Source: a virus. From it: a stretch of 64,000 nucleotides of DNA. Below, piece after piece: positions 43,384 through 51,688 of the stretch. The stretch spans positions 23,465 through 87,464 of the IMG/VR virus record IMGVR_UViG_3300042479_001767; one strand, written 5' to 3'. Under the pieces are notes generated by a model. It did no database searches and had not been told where the DNA came from. It saw nothing but the letters and a program-made list of their open reading frames with translations. Numbering within the stretch: position 1 is the stretch's first letter; every line of letters begins with the position of its first letter. The position numbers were made by a program, and so were the translations under genes.

Positions 43384-44375
43384 TGTCTTTATTAACTTCA
43401 GATTACATAGCTAGTTGGTTTTTTCTGCAAAAAAAAGATTTCACTGGTTTAAGTCAAATATTACAACCTTATTATGTTCTTGAAAGCTTGGATTATAGCA
43501 AAAATGTTGGTACAGAAGCAGTTGATTTAATTCAAGGTGATGCTGGTGTTCATGTAATTAACACTTCTGAAACAACATTTAAAACAACTATCAGTTCTGA
43601 AGCGTTGATTATAAAAGATGTTGATAGCACCACTGTTCAGTACAGAGATATTTTTGATATCTTTCTAGAAGATTATTATGCTCTTCTAAATTATTTTTTC
43701 ATTCCATCTACAGATTTGAATAATAATGGTGGAAATTCTAATGATTTATTCAGTGGAAACAAAGTTAGAATAGAAAATCTCTTCAATAATGCAACTATCA
43801 CTATTGGACAAAAGATTTCATGCAATATCGATTACAATTGTGTATATTCTAATAAGTTTAATGTTGCATACAATAATTATTCCGAAGGTTTACAGGGAGA
43901 TTTTGATTTTATTGCTAGAACAGCAAGAAATTATGATTGTAGATTTTTCATAGACAATACTAATGATTATTATATAAAATCTGGCTCTTTGACTATTAGC
44001 ATGAACCATAAACAAGTTTATATTGCAAATACTAAAAATTCTGTTCCATTTTATTCTCCACAAGGATACAAAGTTTCAGGCAGTATCACAGTATTGGTAA
44101 AAAACTTTGATTTTGAAAATATCCCTACATATGGAAATATTTCTTTATTAATAGGAGATAGATATTTAGAATTAGGTCAAGCTAGTATAAAATCAGAGTA
44201 CAACAGAAAACTTAATGCATCTGAAAGTGCATCAACCATGACAATTCAATTCACTGGATACGCAAGATTAGGTGCTGGAATTAATAATTCTACATGGCTT
44301 ACTTATTTCCAAAGTAAATTGGATCAAGAAAAGTTTACCAAAGTATTGCAAAAAATTAATGGATATTTATCATAA
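43383..44375 (+). CDS. Hypothetical protein, paralogue A of a tandem pair
   Basis: 330 residues. It shares its layout with the next gene: both begin MxLLxxxY(I/F)xxW, and both contain a matching C-terminal segment (here YYIKSGSLTISMNHKQVYIA and KVSGSITVLVKNF). They are therefore diverged tandem duplicates. The composition is beta-rich, with many Tyr, Asn and Ser, as in phage tail, tube or baseplate proteins. The TAATG junction with the 866-residue gene shows coupled translation. A virion role is inference from composition, pairing and position. Confidence 0.6.
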   Translation: MSLLTSDYIASWFFLQKKDFTGLSQILQPYYVLESLDYSKNVGTEAVDLIQGDAGVHVINTSETTFKTTISSEALIIKDVDSTTVQYRDIFDIFLEDYYALLNYFFIPSTDLNNNGGNSNDLFSGNKVRIENLFNNATITIGQKISCNIDYNCVYSNKFNVAYNNYSEGLQGDFDFIARTARNYDCRFFIDNTNDYYIKSGSLTISMNHKQVYIANTKNSVPFYSPQGYKVSGSITVLVKNFDFENIPTYGNISLLIGDRYLELGQASIKSEYNRKLNASESASTMTIQFTGYARLGAGINNSTWLTYFQSKLDQEKFTKVLQKINGYLS

Positions 44376-45250
44376 TGCCACTCTTATCTCCTGAATATTT
44401 TGGCACATGGTATGTTATTACTTTGGATGGCAAAAGAAGAATTTTGCAATCTTATAGTGAAACATTAAATCTTGAATCTAGCAATGAAAAATCTGCTCTT
44501 GTAGGAGATATTGGAAAGCATATCGCTGATATTGGTCCATATCATTATGCATTGTCTTTGACCTCACCAATATTAATTTTAGAGCCATATGGTGTTTTTT
44601 ATGATGCTTTTGATATTGTCTTGGAGAATCTTGACAAGATACAGCAGCCTATTACAGCTTCAAATATTTCAACTTATGAATATGTAATGCAAAGTGCATC
44701 AATAAACATTGCAACAGATGGTTCCAACGTATCTACGCAGCTTGAATCATGGCAAGATTTTGCTAACGCGAAAGAATACCGTCCAGCAGATGATTTCTTT
44801 TATGGTAGAGTGGCAAAATTTTATGATATTTATTTTTCAATGTTTGGAAATGAATATTTAGTACAGAGTGCTAATTTAAATATAAAAGTAAACAATGATA
44901 AGCATTTTTATATTGCTGGAACGAATGATTTTCTTGGTAATCAAGTGCCCAAGTATTCAATAAATGGGTATTCAGTATCTGGTGATATTACGTTATTGAT
45001 AAAACCTGATCAATATGAAACTTTAAAACTTTATAACGCTCAAAGCCCTGGCATATTTAATGCATTAAAAGAATCTGTCAAACTAAAAGTTTTTTACAGA
45101 CCAACTGGTGTAAACAGAGATAAAACAATTGATTTTGGTGATTTTGCATTTATGCCTAGTATTGAATTATCTATCAATCCAAATCAAATTATCACTGCCA
45201 AGATTAATTTCTACACCTTGTTTAGAAGAACTAGTGTAATCAATTACTAG
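44375..45250 (+). CDS. Hypothetical protein, paralogue B of a tandem pair
   Basis: 291 residues, related to the preceding gene (compare YLVQSANLNIKVNND, HFYIAGTNDF and YSVSGDITLLIKPD with the corresponding parts of paralogue A). Beta-rich and soluble. The TAATG junction at 44375 couples it to paralogue A. Probably a structural protein of the tail or baseplate, though no named family is recognised. Confidence 0.6.
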   Translation: MPLLSPEYFGTWYVITLDGKRRILQSYSETLNLESSNEKSALVGDIGKHIADIGPYHYALSLTSPILILEPYGVFYDAFDIVLENLDKIQQPITASNISTYEYVMQSASINIATDGSNVSTQLESWQDFANAKEYRPADDFFYGRVAKFYDIYFSMFGNEYLVQSANLNIKVNNDKHFYIAGTNDFLGNQVPKYSINGYSVSGDITLLIKPDQYETLKLYNAQSPGIFNALKESVKLKVFYRPTGVNRDKTIDFGDFAFMPSIELSINPNQIITAKINFYTLFRRTSVINY

Positions 45251-45253
45251 TTG

Positions 45254-45259
45254 TATAAA
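45254..45259 (+). promoter_or_regulatory. -10-like element six bases before the RusA-like start
   Basis: TATAAA preceded by TG, ending exactly six bases before ATG 45266. No clear -35. Part of the recurring leaderless pattern. Confidence 0.3.
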
Positions 45260-45265
45260 CCATAT

Positions 45266-45799
45266 ATGGAAGATATTCACCGTATTGATTTATCTGAATA
45301 CGAAGATAAATTAAAAGCATTAGAAAATTTACAAGACGGTGAGTTGATACTAAAGTTTGCAATTCCTGGTAGACCTTCAACCAAAAAAACTTCACAAAGG
45401 GTAGTAAGACGAGGTGGTTTTACTAAAATTTTACCTTCTATTTTGTATGAAAAATATGAAAAGCATTGTAAAACATTTTGTGAAGATGCATGGAAAAATC
45501 ATAATCTTCCACCTATTGATTGTGGTATCGCAATCAAAATTAAAGTTTATTTAGATTCTTGGATTGTTGGTGATGAATGCGGTTATCAACAAGCGCATGG
45601 AGACATAATTCAGGCTCATGGAGTCATAGAAAACGATATGTGGATTCATTGGGTTGATAAAAATGAAAACATGATTTTTTATGATAAGGAAAATCCAAGA
45701 ATTGAAATTGAAATATGTAGGCACAGACATGCCAAGGAAACTTTTAGGGAAGATCAAAGAATAAAGGAAGCAAAGAAGCTTGCAAAAATAAAAAAATGA
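45266..45799 (+). CDS. RusA-like Holliday junction resolvase
   Basis: 177 residues from ATG 45266 (TTG 45251 is a longer option). The pattern fits the RusA fold: FAIPGRPSTKKTSQRVV, a long helix with YEKYEKHCKTFCEDAWK, the strand IAIKIKVYLDSWIVGDECG, then AHGDIIQAHGVIENDMWIHW, matching the RusA PDxDNxxKxxxDxLNG...V-x-D-D segment, and PRIEIEI. The catalytic aspartates would be those in GDIIQ and ENDMW; the usual DN pair is altered. Resolvases cut branched DNA before packaging. The fold assignment is fairly good, activity uncertain. Confidence 0.6.
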   Translation: MEDIHRIDLSEYEDKLKALENLQDGELILKFAIPGRPSTKKTSQRVVRRGGFTKILPSILYEKYEKHCKTFCEDAWKNHNLPPIDCGIAIKIKVYLDSWIVGDECGYQQAHGDIIQAHGVIENDMWIHWVDKNENMIFYDKENPRIEIEICRHRHAKETFREDQRIKEAKKLAKIKK

Positions 45800-46296
45800 A
45801 ATGGTATGTTTATATTGCTAGAGATGATGAAGATATTGTCGAAGGCATTTGTAATGATTTGATAGCTGAAGATAATTTATTAAATTATGAAAATGATTGG
45901 GCTACAAATTATAAGATTGTATGGTTTCTAGAAACAAAAAATAAAATAGATGCACTTTCAAAGTTGAAGTCTATATCTATCCTGTCTCTGGAGCAAAAAT
46001 TAGATTTAATATCTGAATCTAAAAAAATAATTATCATGTCTGAAAATCATGACATTGATAAAGAAAAATATCCCTTAGTGGTAAATTTAAAATGTACATT
46101 GGAAATTATCAATTTCTTCAATGAACTTCCAGAGCTTTGGAAACTTAATGATTTGTATCTTGAAAATGTAGCTGAATATCTAGCTATAAGAAGAAGTCAA
46201 GTTATCAATGTGAAACTTTGGGATATTTCAATTGATTCATCCAAGTATGTTGGAATTATCACCAAAGAAAAATTTTATCCTATTATTAAATACTAA
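45796..46296 (+). CDS. Hypothetical protein with faint GIY-YIG resemblance
   Basis: 166 residues. The first 75 residues (WYVYIARDDE, IVEGICNDLIAED, KNKIDALSKLKSI, LEQKLDLI) follow the order of a GIY-YIG domain of the UvrC/URI kind, but the second Tyr and the catalytic Arg are not in place, so it would be inactive or a false likeness. The C-terminal part (NVAEYLAIRRSQVINVKLWD) may be a helix-turn-helix. It overlaps the RusA-like gene by four bases. No secure family. Confidence 0.5.
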   Translation: MKWYVYIARDDEDIVEGICNDLIAEDNLLNYENDWATNYKIVWFLETKNKIDALSKLKSISILSLEQKLDLISESKKIIIMSENHDIDKEKYPLVVNLKCTLEIINFFNELPELWKLNDLYLENVAEYLAIRRSQVINVKLWDISIDSSKYVGIITKEKFYPIIKY

Positions 46297-46316
46297 AAGC
46301 GGACCGAAGTCCGCTT
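46297..46316. terminator. Terminator between two convergent genes
   Basis: 8-bp stem AAGCGGAC/GTCCGCTT. The loop is CGAA on the plus strand and TTCG on the minus strand, the classic stable tetraloop. A short TTTT follows on the minus strand; the plus side is less T-rich. Confidence 0.7.
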
Positions 46317-46340
46317 CTAATATTTTGAGTTTTATGACAA

Positions 46341-46667
46341 CTAAGCTGGAACAATAAAGTGTGGCTCAGTGTCAGAGATGGAAAATTCACCCTTAACACC
46401 AAGAGGCTCAATCAGATCCTTCATTCGCTCTTGAAGTGCAACAGTGTTCTCATTCAAGGAATCATTGATTAGATTCAAGCGCTCTTGTGCCTGTTGAAGC
46501 TGTGCTGCATACTGCTGCGCAACATTGACAAACTCAAGAACATCAGCCTTCTGAGCCTTCAACTCAAGAATTGACTGACGCATAGCTACTAACTCAAGAT
46601 AATCCTCATGAGAAATTGTTGGGTTGTCTCCACCCTCAACCTCTGATACTACGTTCTCTTCACTCAT
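46341..46667 (-). CDS. Small coiled-coil protein
   Basis: 108 residues. The centre is coiled coil rich in Gln and Ala (FVNVAQQYAAQLQQAQERL), the N-terminus is acidic, and the end (EFSISDTEPHFIVPA) forms short strands. Codon use and G+C are visibly higher than in neighbours, which with its consensus promoter (TTGACA-N17-TATCAT) suggests high expression. It is transcribed alone between two terminator/promoter regions. It may be a scaffold-like or abundant structural protein; no family recognised. Confidence 0.65.
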   Translation of the reverse strand: MSEENVVSEVEGGDNPTISHEDYLELVAMRQSILELKAQKADVLEFVNVAQQYAAQLQQAQERLNLINDSLNENTVALQERMKDLIEPLGVKGEFSISDTEPHFIVPA

Positions 46668-46704
46668 TTTTTGGTTAACCTCTAATGATCATTTGATCTG
46701 TTTT

Positions 46705-46733
46705 ATGATACCCACAAAATATCATATTGTCAA
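46705..46733 (-). promoter_or_regulatory. Strong promoter, leftward
   Basis: -35 TTGACA (46728-46733), 17-base spacer, -10 TATCAT (46705-46710). Drives the 108-residue gene. Confidence 0.8.
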
Positions 46734-46736
46734 TTG

Positions 46737-46765
46737 TTGACTATGCTTTTCATCCGTGGTATATT
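46737..46765 (+). promoter_or_regulatory. Strong promoter, rightward
   Basis: -35 TTGACT (46737-46742), 17-base spacer, -10 TATATT (46760-46765). Its -35 lies three bases from the -35 of the leftward promoter, so the pair is back to back. Confidence 0.8.
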
Positions 46766-46799
46766 TCAAATGTATTTATACAACAAATAAGGATATCAA

Positions 46800-47486
46800 A
46801 TGAAAGAAGTTACAATTGCACCATCTGATTTTGCTTTTTTATATAGCGAATCTCCATGGGCTTTTCATCAGAAATATATCTCAGGCATCAGGAGACCACC
46901 ATTAATTCTTCCTAAAATCTTTAACACAATTGATGGTGCAATCAAAGAATCTTATGCTGACGAAGATTTTTCTAAAATATCTAAATACTTGCCCCAAGCT
47001 ACTCTACGCACATCTTCAAAATGGGTAAAGTCCAAACCTATCGTCAATCCTCAATACGATATTTCTGTTCAAATTATTGGCAAGATTGATGGTTATCTTG
47101 AATATCCTGATGGCAATGTATCTATTGTTGATTTCAAAACAAGTGAGATAAATGAAGAATTTGCACAAAAGTATAACTTGCAACTTCACTCATATTGCTA
47201 TTCTGTGATAAATCCTGACAATAGTAATTGTTTGCATCTTGAAAATGTTACCGATCCTGGTTTATTAATTTTTGAACCTAAAAAGTTTATGATTGATCAT
47301 GATTGTAAAGCTGGACTTAAGGGTAACTTGAAATGGATGTCTTTTAAACTTGATATTGATTTTTTCACGAATTTTATCAAGAATGAAGTGATTCCTTTAT
47401 TAGCTGGTCCAGAACCAAAACCACCTGTAGAAGATCCATACTGGAAGTATTTACAACAATTTGGATTTGAGTACGAACAGGAATAA
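46800..47486 (+). CDS. PD-(D/E)XK nuclease (Cas4/RecB-type)
   Basis: 228 residues. The core IIGKIDGYLEYPDG then VSIVDFKTSEINEEFAQKYNLQLHSYCY contains the PD-(D/E)XK catalytic residues (Asp in KIDGY, Asp and Lys in VDFKTS, Gln/Tyr in the following helix), as in RecB and Cas4 nucleases. The N-terminus (APSDFAFLYSESPWAFHQKY) has the S-x-F/Y-x-x-C-like entry helix of this group but no iron-sulfur cysteines. It probably cuts or trims DNA during replication or recombination. It has its own strong promoter and a ribosome binding site AAGGATATCAA before the ATG. Confidence 0.75.
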   Translation: MKEVTIAPSDFAFLYSESPWAFHQKYISGIRRPPLILPKIFNTIDGAIKESYADEDFSKISKYLPQATLRTSSKWVKSKPIVNPQYDISVQIIGKIDGYLEYPDGNVSIVDFKTSEINEEFAQKYNLQLHSYCYSVINPDNSNCLHLENVTDPGLLIFEPKKFMIDHDCKAGLKGNLKWMSFKLDIDFFTNFIKNEVIPLLAGPEPKPPVEDPYWKYLQQFGFEYEQE

Positions 47487-47536
47487 ACAATCTAGTATAA
47501 GAAGAAGACATTGAATATCTCAAAATGGAGTGAAGA

Positions 47537-48556
47537 ATGTCTTCTTTTTTATTTGATCTGATCAACAAAGCAAAACAACTTGATATCGAAGGTAACTATG
47601 TCGAAGCTGACAGAGTGTATTTATCAATGCAAAAGATTGCACAAGCACCCACTGACCCTGTAGATTCAAGTTTTTCAGGAACAGCTCAAGATTCAATGCA
47701 ACAAGCAACAGAATGGTTTGCAGGAAGCGAGTTAGACAGAAGACATAAAGCTAACAATATATTAAATGCCATAATTAATTCATTATTTCGAATTGAATCT
47801 AAGCGCTCATATTCAGTAGGCAATATTTTTACTGGTGCTTCGTATGAAGTCTTTGAATTGTCAGAAGAGAATCTAAAGAAATTTAAAGATATAAGGAATG
47901 AACTTATTAGAATAAGACAAACTTATCGTGATAAATCAATTCCACCTAGAAAAGAATATGATTACAAAATTATTGATATAGCAGCTGAAGAAACTTTAAA
48001 TAATCGCATTGATCAGATTGCTACATACTGTGATGCTATAAATTCGTTAATCAATCATATTGATGGGCTTACTGCAAAAGATTTGGGATCAGCTAATTTA
48101 AATGCTGAACTTAAAATGATTAAAATTAAACTGGCTGAAATAAAAGATCCTACAAAAAAATTCAGTCCAGAATTAATAAATCAAACTCGACAAAATATAC
48201 ATAATACAAGAAATACTGGATTTACTGACAAACCTACAGTTGGTCAACCATTCAAAGAGCCTAGTTCATGGAAAGAAAAAAGAATGCCTGATGCTGCACC
48301 TGATATCTTTGGTGCGACAGTTAGTGGGAGCAAGGCAGCAATTAACTCAGGTGTTGATAAATTAAATAATACTGATGATTCTCAATTTTTAAATATTTAC
48401 CAAGGTGAAATTGAAACGATTGAAAATGCATTTATTGCCAATGAAGGCAAATTAACAGGGCAAGAAAAAGCAAAATATCAAAGAGAGATGAAGAGTTTAG
48501 AAGATAGATATTATACTCTTCTATACAAAGATAAAGAAAAACCATTCGTAGATTAG
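47537..48556 (+). CDS. Hypothetical protein with shared N-terminal LD-G-Y-EAD module
   Basis: 339 residues. The start DLINKAKQLDIEGNYVEADRVY matches the N-terminal pattern of the genes at 21309 and 53471 (read here as two adjoining pieces of one helix pair). The rest is helical with a polar, Gly/Pro-rich linker near 205-240. The ribosome binding site GGAG lies 6 bases before ATG 47537. There is no membrane segment. The shared N-terminus may mark a common location or partner; the function is unknown. Confidence 0.6.
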   Translation: MSSFLFDLINKAKQLDIEGNYVEADRVYLSMQKIAQAPTDPVDSSFSGTAQDSMQQATEWFAGSELDRRHKANNILNAIINSLFRIESKRSYSVGNIFTGASYEVFELSEENLKKFKDIRNELIRIRQTYRDKSIPPRKEYDYKIIDIAAEETLNNRIDQIATYCDAINSLINHIDGLTAKDLGSANLNAELKMIKIKLAEIKDPTKKFSPELINQTRQNIHNTRNTGFTDKPTVGQPFKEPSSWKEKRMPDAAPDIFGATVSGSKAAINSGVDKLNNTDDSQFLNIYQGEIETIENAFIANEGKLTGQEKAKYQREMKSLEDRYYTLLYKDKEKPFVD

Positions 48557-48565
48557 GGGCATATT

Positions 48566-48616
48566 ATGCCTTCTCAAGTTGACAATATATATGACAGATC
48601 TCTTAGTGATGATTAA
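48566..48616 (+). CDS. Tiny 16-residue open reading frame coupled to the next gene
   Basis: MPSQVDNIYDRSLSDD, with AGGGG 7 bases upstream and a stop that overlaps the ATG of the next gene (TAATG). The downstream gene has no ribosome binding site of its own, so this short frame may serve to deliver ribosomes. It could also be chance. Confidence 0.35.
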   Translation: MPSQVDNIYDRSLSDD

Positions 48617-49191
48617 TGCTTCTAGATGTAGAAATAAATAAATTATATAATTACGATTTTTATGGATGTATAGACAAAAAAGAAAAACTTCTTAATTCCT
48701 TAAAATCTTTAGATCTTGAACTTGAATCTTTTGGTGTTTTCAATTTGATTGACCAAAAGATTTCTTCTTTTAATATTCAAAACAATAATATCCAAAATAT
48801 TAATAAGTTTAATATTGATGGTGTTCTTATAGAATCTAACAATTGGTTACATTCTCAACTTGATTCATTATTACACTCAAAATATTCCAGACAAAGTAGA
48901 TATTTATTTAATAATGGTAGTGTGACACCAGAACTTCCAGCTCATTACAAATTTGATCAATTAATTGCTGCTAAATTAGGCTATAAGAGCGATAATTCTT
49001 TATTCGTACCCATTTGGTCTAACACTATAAGAATATCTAAAAATACTGCAGAATTGATTTATTTTCCAACACCTGAACAAACAAAAACTCTTTTGTCTTT
49101 GAACATAAATAATTATATAGTCAAAAATATACATGTTCGGGATGTCTTTGACGAATTAGTTGATAAATTGCCAGCTTTCCATTCATCTTGA
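48616..49191 (+). CDS. Hypothetical protein
   Basis: 191 residues, unrecognised, rich in Asn, Ile, Leu and Ser. The N-terminal half has Asn-rich repeats (NIQNNNIQNINKFNI). The C-terminal half is more regular (FVPIWSNTIRIS, ELIYFPTPEQT). There is no signal peptide. It is coupled to the tiny frame before it and followed by the oxygenase gene, whose promoter-like -10 element lies in the short gap. Confidence 0.55.
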   Translation: MLLDVEINKLYNYDFYGCIDKKEKLLNSLKSLDLELESFGVFNLIDQKISSFNIQNNNIQNINKFNIDGVLIESNNWLHSQLDSLLHSKYSRQSRYLFNNGSVTPELPAHYKFDQLIAAKLGYKSDNSLFVPIWSNTIRISKNTAELIYFPTPEQTKTLLSLNINNYIVKNIHVRDVFDELVDKLPAFHSS

Positions 49192-49198
49192 TTTTTTG

Positions 49199-49204
49199 TA
49201 TAAT
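49199..49204 (+). promoter_or_regulatory. -10-like element six bases before the oxygenase start
   Basis: TATAAT preceded by TG, ending exactly six bases before ATG 49211. No strong -35 and no ribosome binding site. Part of the leaderless pattern. Confidence 0.4.
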
Positions 49205-49210
49205 GTTTGC

Positions 49211-49996
49211 ATGGATATTAATTTTGGAGATGTTTTTGAACAAGAAAAGAAGTGGAAAAGCGCTCAACCTTATCATCATGTCGTAATAGACAATTTTCTT
49301 CCTATAGACATTGCTAATAAAGTTGCCCAGGAATTCCCTGATGTAAATAGTGATTTTTGGTACGAGTATGCTAATCCATTAGAGATCAAGAAGGCATGCT
49401 CTGATTGGAATAAGTTTCCACCATCAATCTATCAAGTTTTCACTGCTTTGATGAATAGACAAGTGGTTGATGTTTTGTCTTTTTTCACTGGAAAAAACTT
49501 GATGGCAGATTCTGGTTTACATGGTGGTGGACTTCATTGCCACAAGGATGGAGGAAAGCTAAATACACATTTAGATTATTCTATTCATCCAAAAATCAAC
49601 ATGCAGCGCAAAGTAAACATTATTGTCTATGTAACTAAAGATTGGGATCCAGCATGGGATGGAGCATTAGGGCTGTGGGATAACGACAATTCTGATGGTG
49701 TTGACAAACCTGGCAATCTTGTTCAAAAAATAGAGTGCAAGTTTAACAGAGCTATAATCTTTGACACAACAATGCATTCTTGGCATGGTTTACCAGACCC
49801 AGTACTTTGCCCTGAGGGTAAATCCAGAAATTCTTTAGCAACATATTACTTGTGCGATCCACCACAAGATGTTGATCCAAGAGGTAAAGCTCTTTATGCT
49901 CCTAGTGAGGATCAGAAAGGTGATTCTCATATTGAAGAGTTGATTCGTAAGCGAGCTAATCTACAAACATTCTCAGAGGTTTATAAAACAAAATAA
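49211..49996 (+). CDS. 2-oxoglutarate/Fe(II)-dependent oxygenase
   Basis: 261 residues from ATG 49211. The double-stranded beta-helix motifs are visible: HCHKDGGKLNTHLDYSIHP (HxD iron ligands in THLDYS), MQRKVNIIVYVTKDWDPAWDGALGLW, and HSWHGLPDPV (distal His) with RNSLATYYLC (Arg for 2-oxoglutarate). This is the prolyl-4-hydroxylase-like group often found near phage and bacterial glycosyltransferases. It hydroxylates a protein, sugar or nucleobase; the substrate is not evident. Its stop overlaps the start of the next glycosyltransferase (TAATG), so the two probably act on the same target. Confidence 0.8.
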   Translation: MDINFGDVFEQEKKWKSAQPYHHVVIDNFLPIDIANKVAQEFPDVNSDFWYEYANPLEIKKACSDWNKFPPSIYQVFTALMNRQVVDVLSFFTGKNLMADSGLHGGGLHCHKDGGKLNTHLDYSIHPKINMQRKVNIIVYVTKDWDPAWDGALGLWDNDNSDGVDKPGNLVQKIECKFNRAIIFDTTMHSWHGLPDPVLCPEGKSRNSLATYYLCDPPQDVDPRGKALYAPSEDQKGDSHIEELIRKRANLQTFSEVYKTK

Positions 49997-50709
49997 TGGC
50001 AACTTTAGATATTATTATGACTGGTTTCACAGGAAGTGATGAAATCAGAGAAATGACAGAAAGATCTATTAGATCATTGCGTGAATCTGAAGGTTCAGAA
50101 GATTTCAATATCATTTTCTTAGAATCAAATCAAGAATCAACTCACAAGTATAATGTTGATCATCAGATTCATCCAGATTTTCCATATCATTGTAATAAGT
50201 ATTACAACATTGGAATTCAATATGCAACTTCTGATTTTACAGGTATTGTAAACAATGACACTTATTTTTACAAAAACTGGTGGACAAAAATGCATGCTGC
50301 AATGGAAAAGCATTCTCTAGATTCAGCATCTCCAAGAAGTCCAGTTGAGCAGTTTGGTCTTATTGCACAATGCGAAATGAAACATAGATTTACACCTCCA
50401 ACTAGAGTGGTAGAAGGTTTTCTTGCTGCATATACTTTTTGCGGTTGGTGTTGGGTAATCCGAAAAGAAGTAAGAGAATGGCTTTTCCCAGTTGATGAGC
50501 AATTTTCATTCTACTATAATGACAATGATGTTGCGATGCACCTTAAGGATCATGGATGCAAGCATGCACTAGTTGCTGGTTCATTGGTTGAGCATTATGG
50601 ACAAAGATCACACAAGGCATTGCATGATCGTGGCGAATACTACAAGCATACTTTTGGGTTAGAAAAGAACTTTGTTGATAAGTGGAAACACATTTTCGAC
50701 AAGCTATAA
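49996..50709 (+). CDS. Glycosyltransferase family 2-like (GT-A fold)
   Basis: 237 residues. N-terminal TLDIIMTGFTGSDEIREM is the nucleotide-sugar-binding strand, GIVNNDTYFYKNWW supplies the DxD-like metal site, and GFLAAYTFCGWCWVIRKEV and FSFYYNDNDVAMHLKD match the acceptor-side and ED-like motifs. It would transfer a sugar from an activated donor. It is coupled to the oxygenase. A diverged paralogue lies at 51689. The target may be phage DNA, a virion protein or host surface glycan. It ends at a bidirectional terminator. Confidence 0.8.
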   Translation: MATLDIIMTGFTGSDEIREMTERSIRSLRESEGSEDFNIIFLESNQESTHKYNVDHQIHPDFPYHCNKYYNIGIQYATSDFTGIVNNDTYFYKNWWTKMHAAMEKHSLDSASPRSPVEQFGLIAQCEMKHRFTPPTRVVEGFLAAYTFCGWCWVIRKEVREWLFPVDEQFSFYYNDNDVAMHLKDHGCKHALVAGSLVEHYGQRSHKALHDRGEYYKHTFGLEKNFVDKWKHIFDKL

Positions 50710-50710
50710 A

Positions 50711-50735
50711 AAAACCCCCTTTTCAGGGGGTTTTT
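50711..50735. terminator. Bidirectional terminator
   Basis: AAAACCCCC, loop TTTTCA, GGGGGTTTTT. T-tracts on both strands. It lies between convergent glycosyltransferase genes. Confidence 0.9.
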
Positions 50736-50737
50736 CT

Positions 50738-51643
50738 TTACCAGGTTGGTTTACTCAAATCAGATAAGAAGTATTCAGCTACACCCTTTGTAGTGTTGTA
50801 TTTCATAAAGTGAGCAACAATCTCACTTTGGTAATATTCATATTCTCTGTCCAAATATTTAGGTTCATTTCGGAAGAAGAATTCAATCTTTGTCATCAAA
50901 GCTTTAGGCGCTCTTGTCATAACAAATCTTGGGCTGTTAGCAATGTTCAAGAAAATTGGAACACATCCATTTCCAATAATTTCCCAATGACGAAGACAAT
51001 CCCAACCTGCCTTTGACATTGTAAATGCATATTTGGAAACTTGATAATCTTGGTAATAAGGTGCTTCGTCCTTGAAAACATATGTTTTTCGATCTCTAGG
51101 ATCAACATGTGCCATTCTCTTTTCCTTCTTTGTGTCAGTGACAACATTGAAAGTTGGAAAACCAAAACCAATTTGATTTACTTTGCCGAAGAACTGCTGA
51201 TATTCGCCGTTATTTTCCCAGATACATTCACGCTTAAAATAACGAGCGCCTTCTCTGATCAGGGGATGGAACTTAGTGTTGTCTTCACCATCTACAAAAA
51301 CAACCTTTTCCTTATCATAATGCTCTAAAACTGTTTCTAAATAATCCTGACATCGCCATACACTTCCGTATACAACATAGTCGAAGTATTTGTTTTTGAT
51401 TTTCTTTACAATATCTTCACGATCTGTATCATCAGGATCTAAAGTTCGAGTTACAGTAAATCCTTTACCATATTGATTTCGAGCTTCTTCATAAGGAAAA
51501 TCCTTGTAAATATGGATTCTTGGGTTTACATCAACTACATCTGCGCCAAAAAGTTCTTTCAATCCGATAAACAAACAGTCATCCTGGTAATCAACCATGT
51601 CAATTGGCTTACCAGCCTTTTTTGATATATAGAGAATTTTCAT
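50738..51643 (-). CDS. Glycosyltransferase-like protein (GT-B type)
   Basis: 301 residues. The C-terminal half is the informative part: QDYQVSKYAFTMSKAGWDCL, RHWEIIGNGCVPIFLNI and APKALMTKIEF follow the pattern of exostosin-like/GT-B transferases that have SKaG-D--RhyEil--GciPi. The N-terminal half (MKILYISKKAG, VVYGSVWRCQDYLE, VVFVDGEDNTKF) is a Rossmann-like domain. It probably transfers a sugar, working with the neighbouring GT-A enzymes. The ribosome binding site GAGGT lies before ATG 51643. A TATAAT element at about 51660 on this strand and a TACAAT on the other form a divergent start region. Confidence 0.7.
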   Translation of the reverse strand: MKILYISKKAGKPIDMVDYQDDCLFIGLKELFGADVVDVNPRIHIYKDFPYEEARNQYGKGFTVTRTLDPDDTDREDIVKKIKNKYFDYVVYGSVWRCQDYLETVLEHYDKEKVVFVDGEDNTKFHPLIREGARYFKRECIWENNGEYQQFFGKVNQIGFGFPTFNVVTDTKKEKRMAHVDPRDRKTYVFKDEAPYYQDYQVSKYAFTMSKAGWDCLRHWEIIGNGCVPIFLNIANSPRFVMTRAPKALMTKIEFFFRNEPKYLDREYEYYQSEIVAHFMKYNTTKGVAEYFLSDLSKPTW

Positions 51644-51676
51644 AAATTACCTCACACCTATTATACATTTTTTTTG

Positions 51677-51682
51677 TACAAT
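51677..51682 (+). promoter_or_regulatory. -10-like element six bases before 51689
   Basis: TACAAT preceded by TG, ending exactly six bases before ATG 51689. No clear -35. Confidence 0.35.
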
Positions 51683-51688
51683 TAGAGT

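Noticed and set aside
45796-46296. Active GIY-YIG homing endonuclease
   Set aside because: The second Tyr and the catalytic Arg are not in place; only the order of secondary structure is similar.
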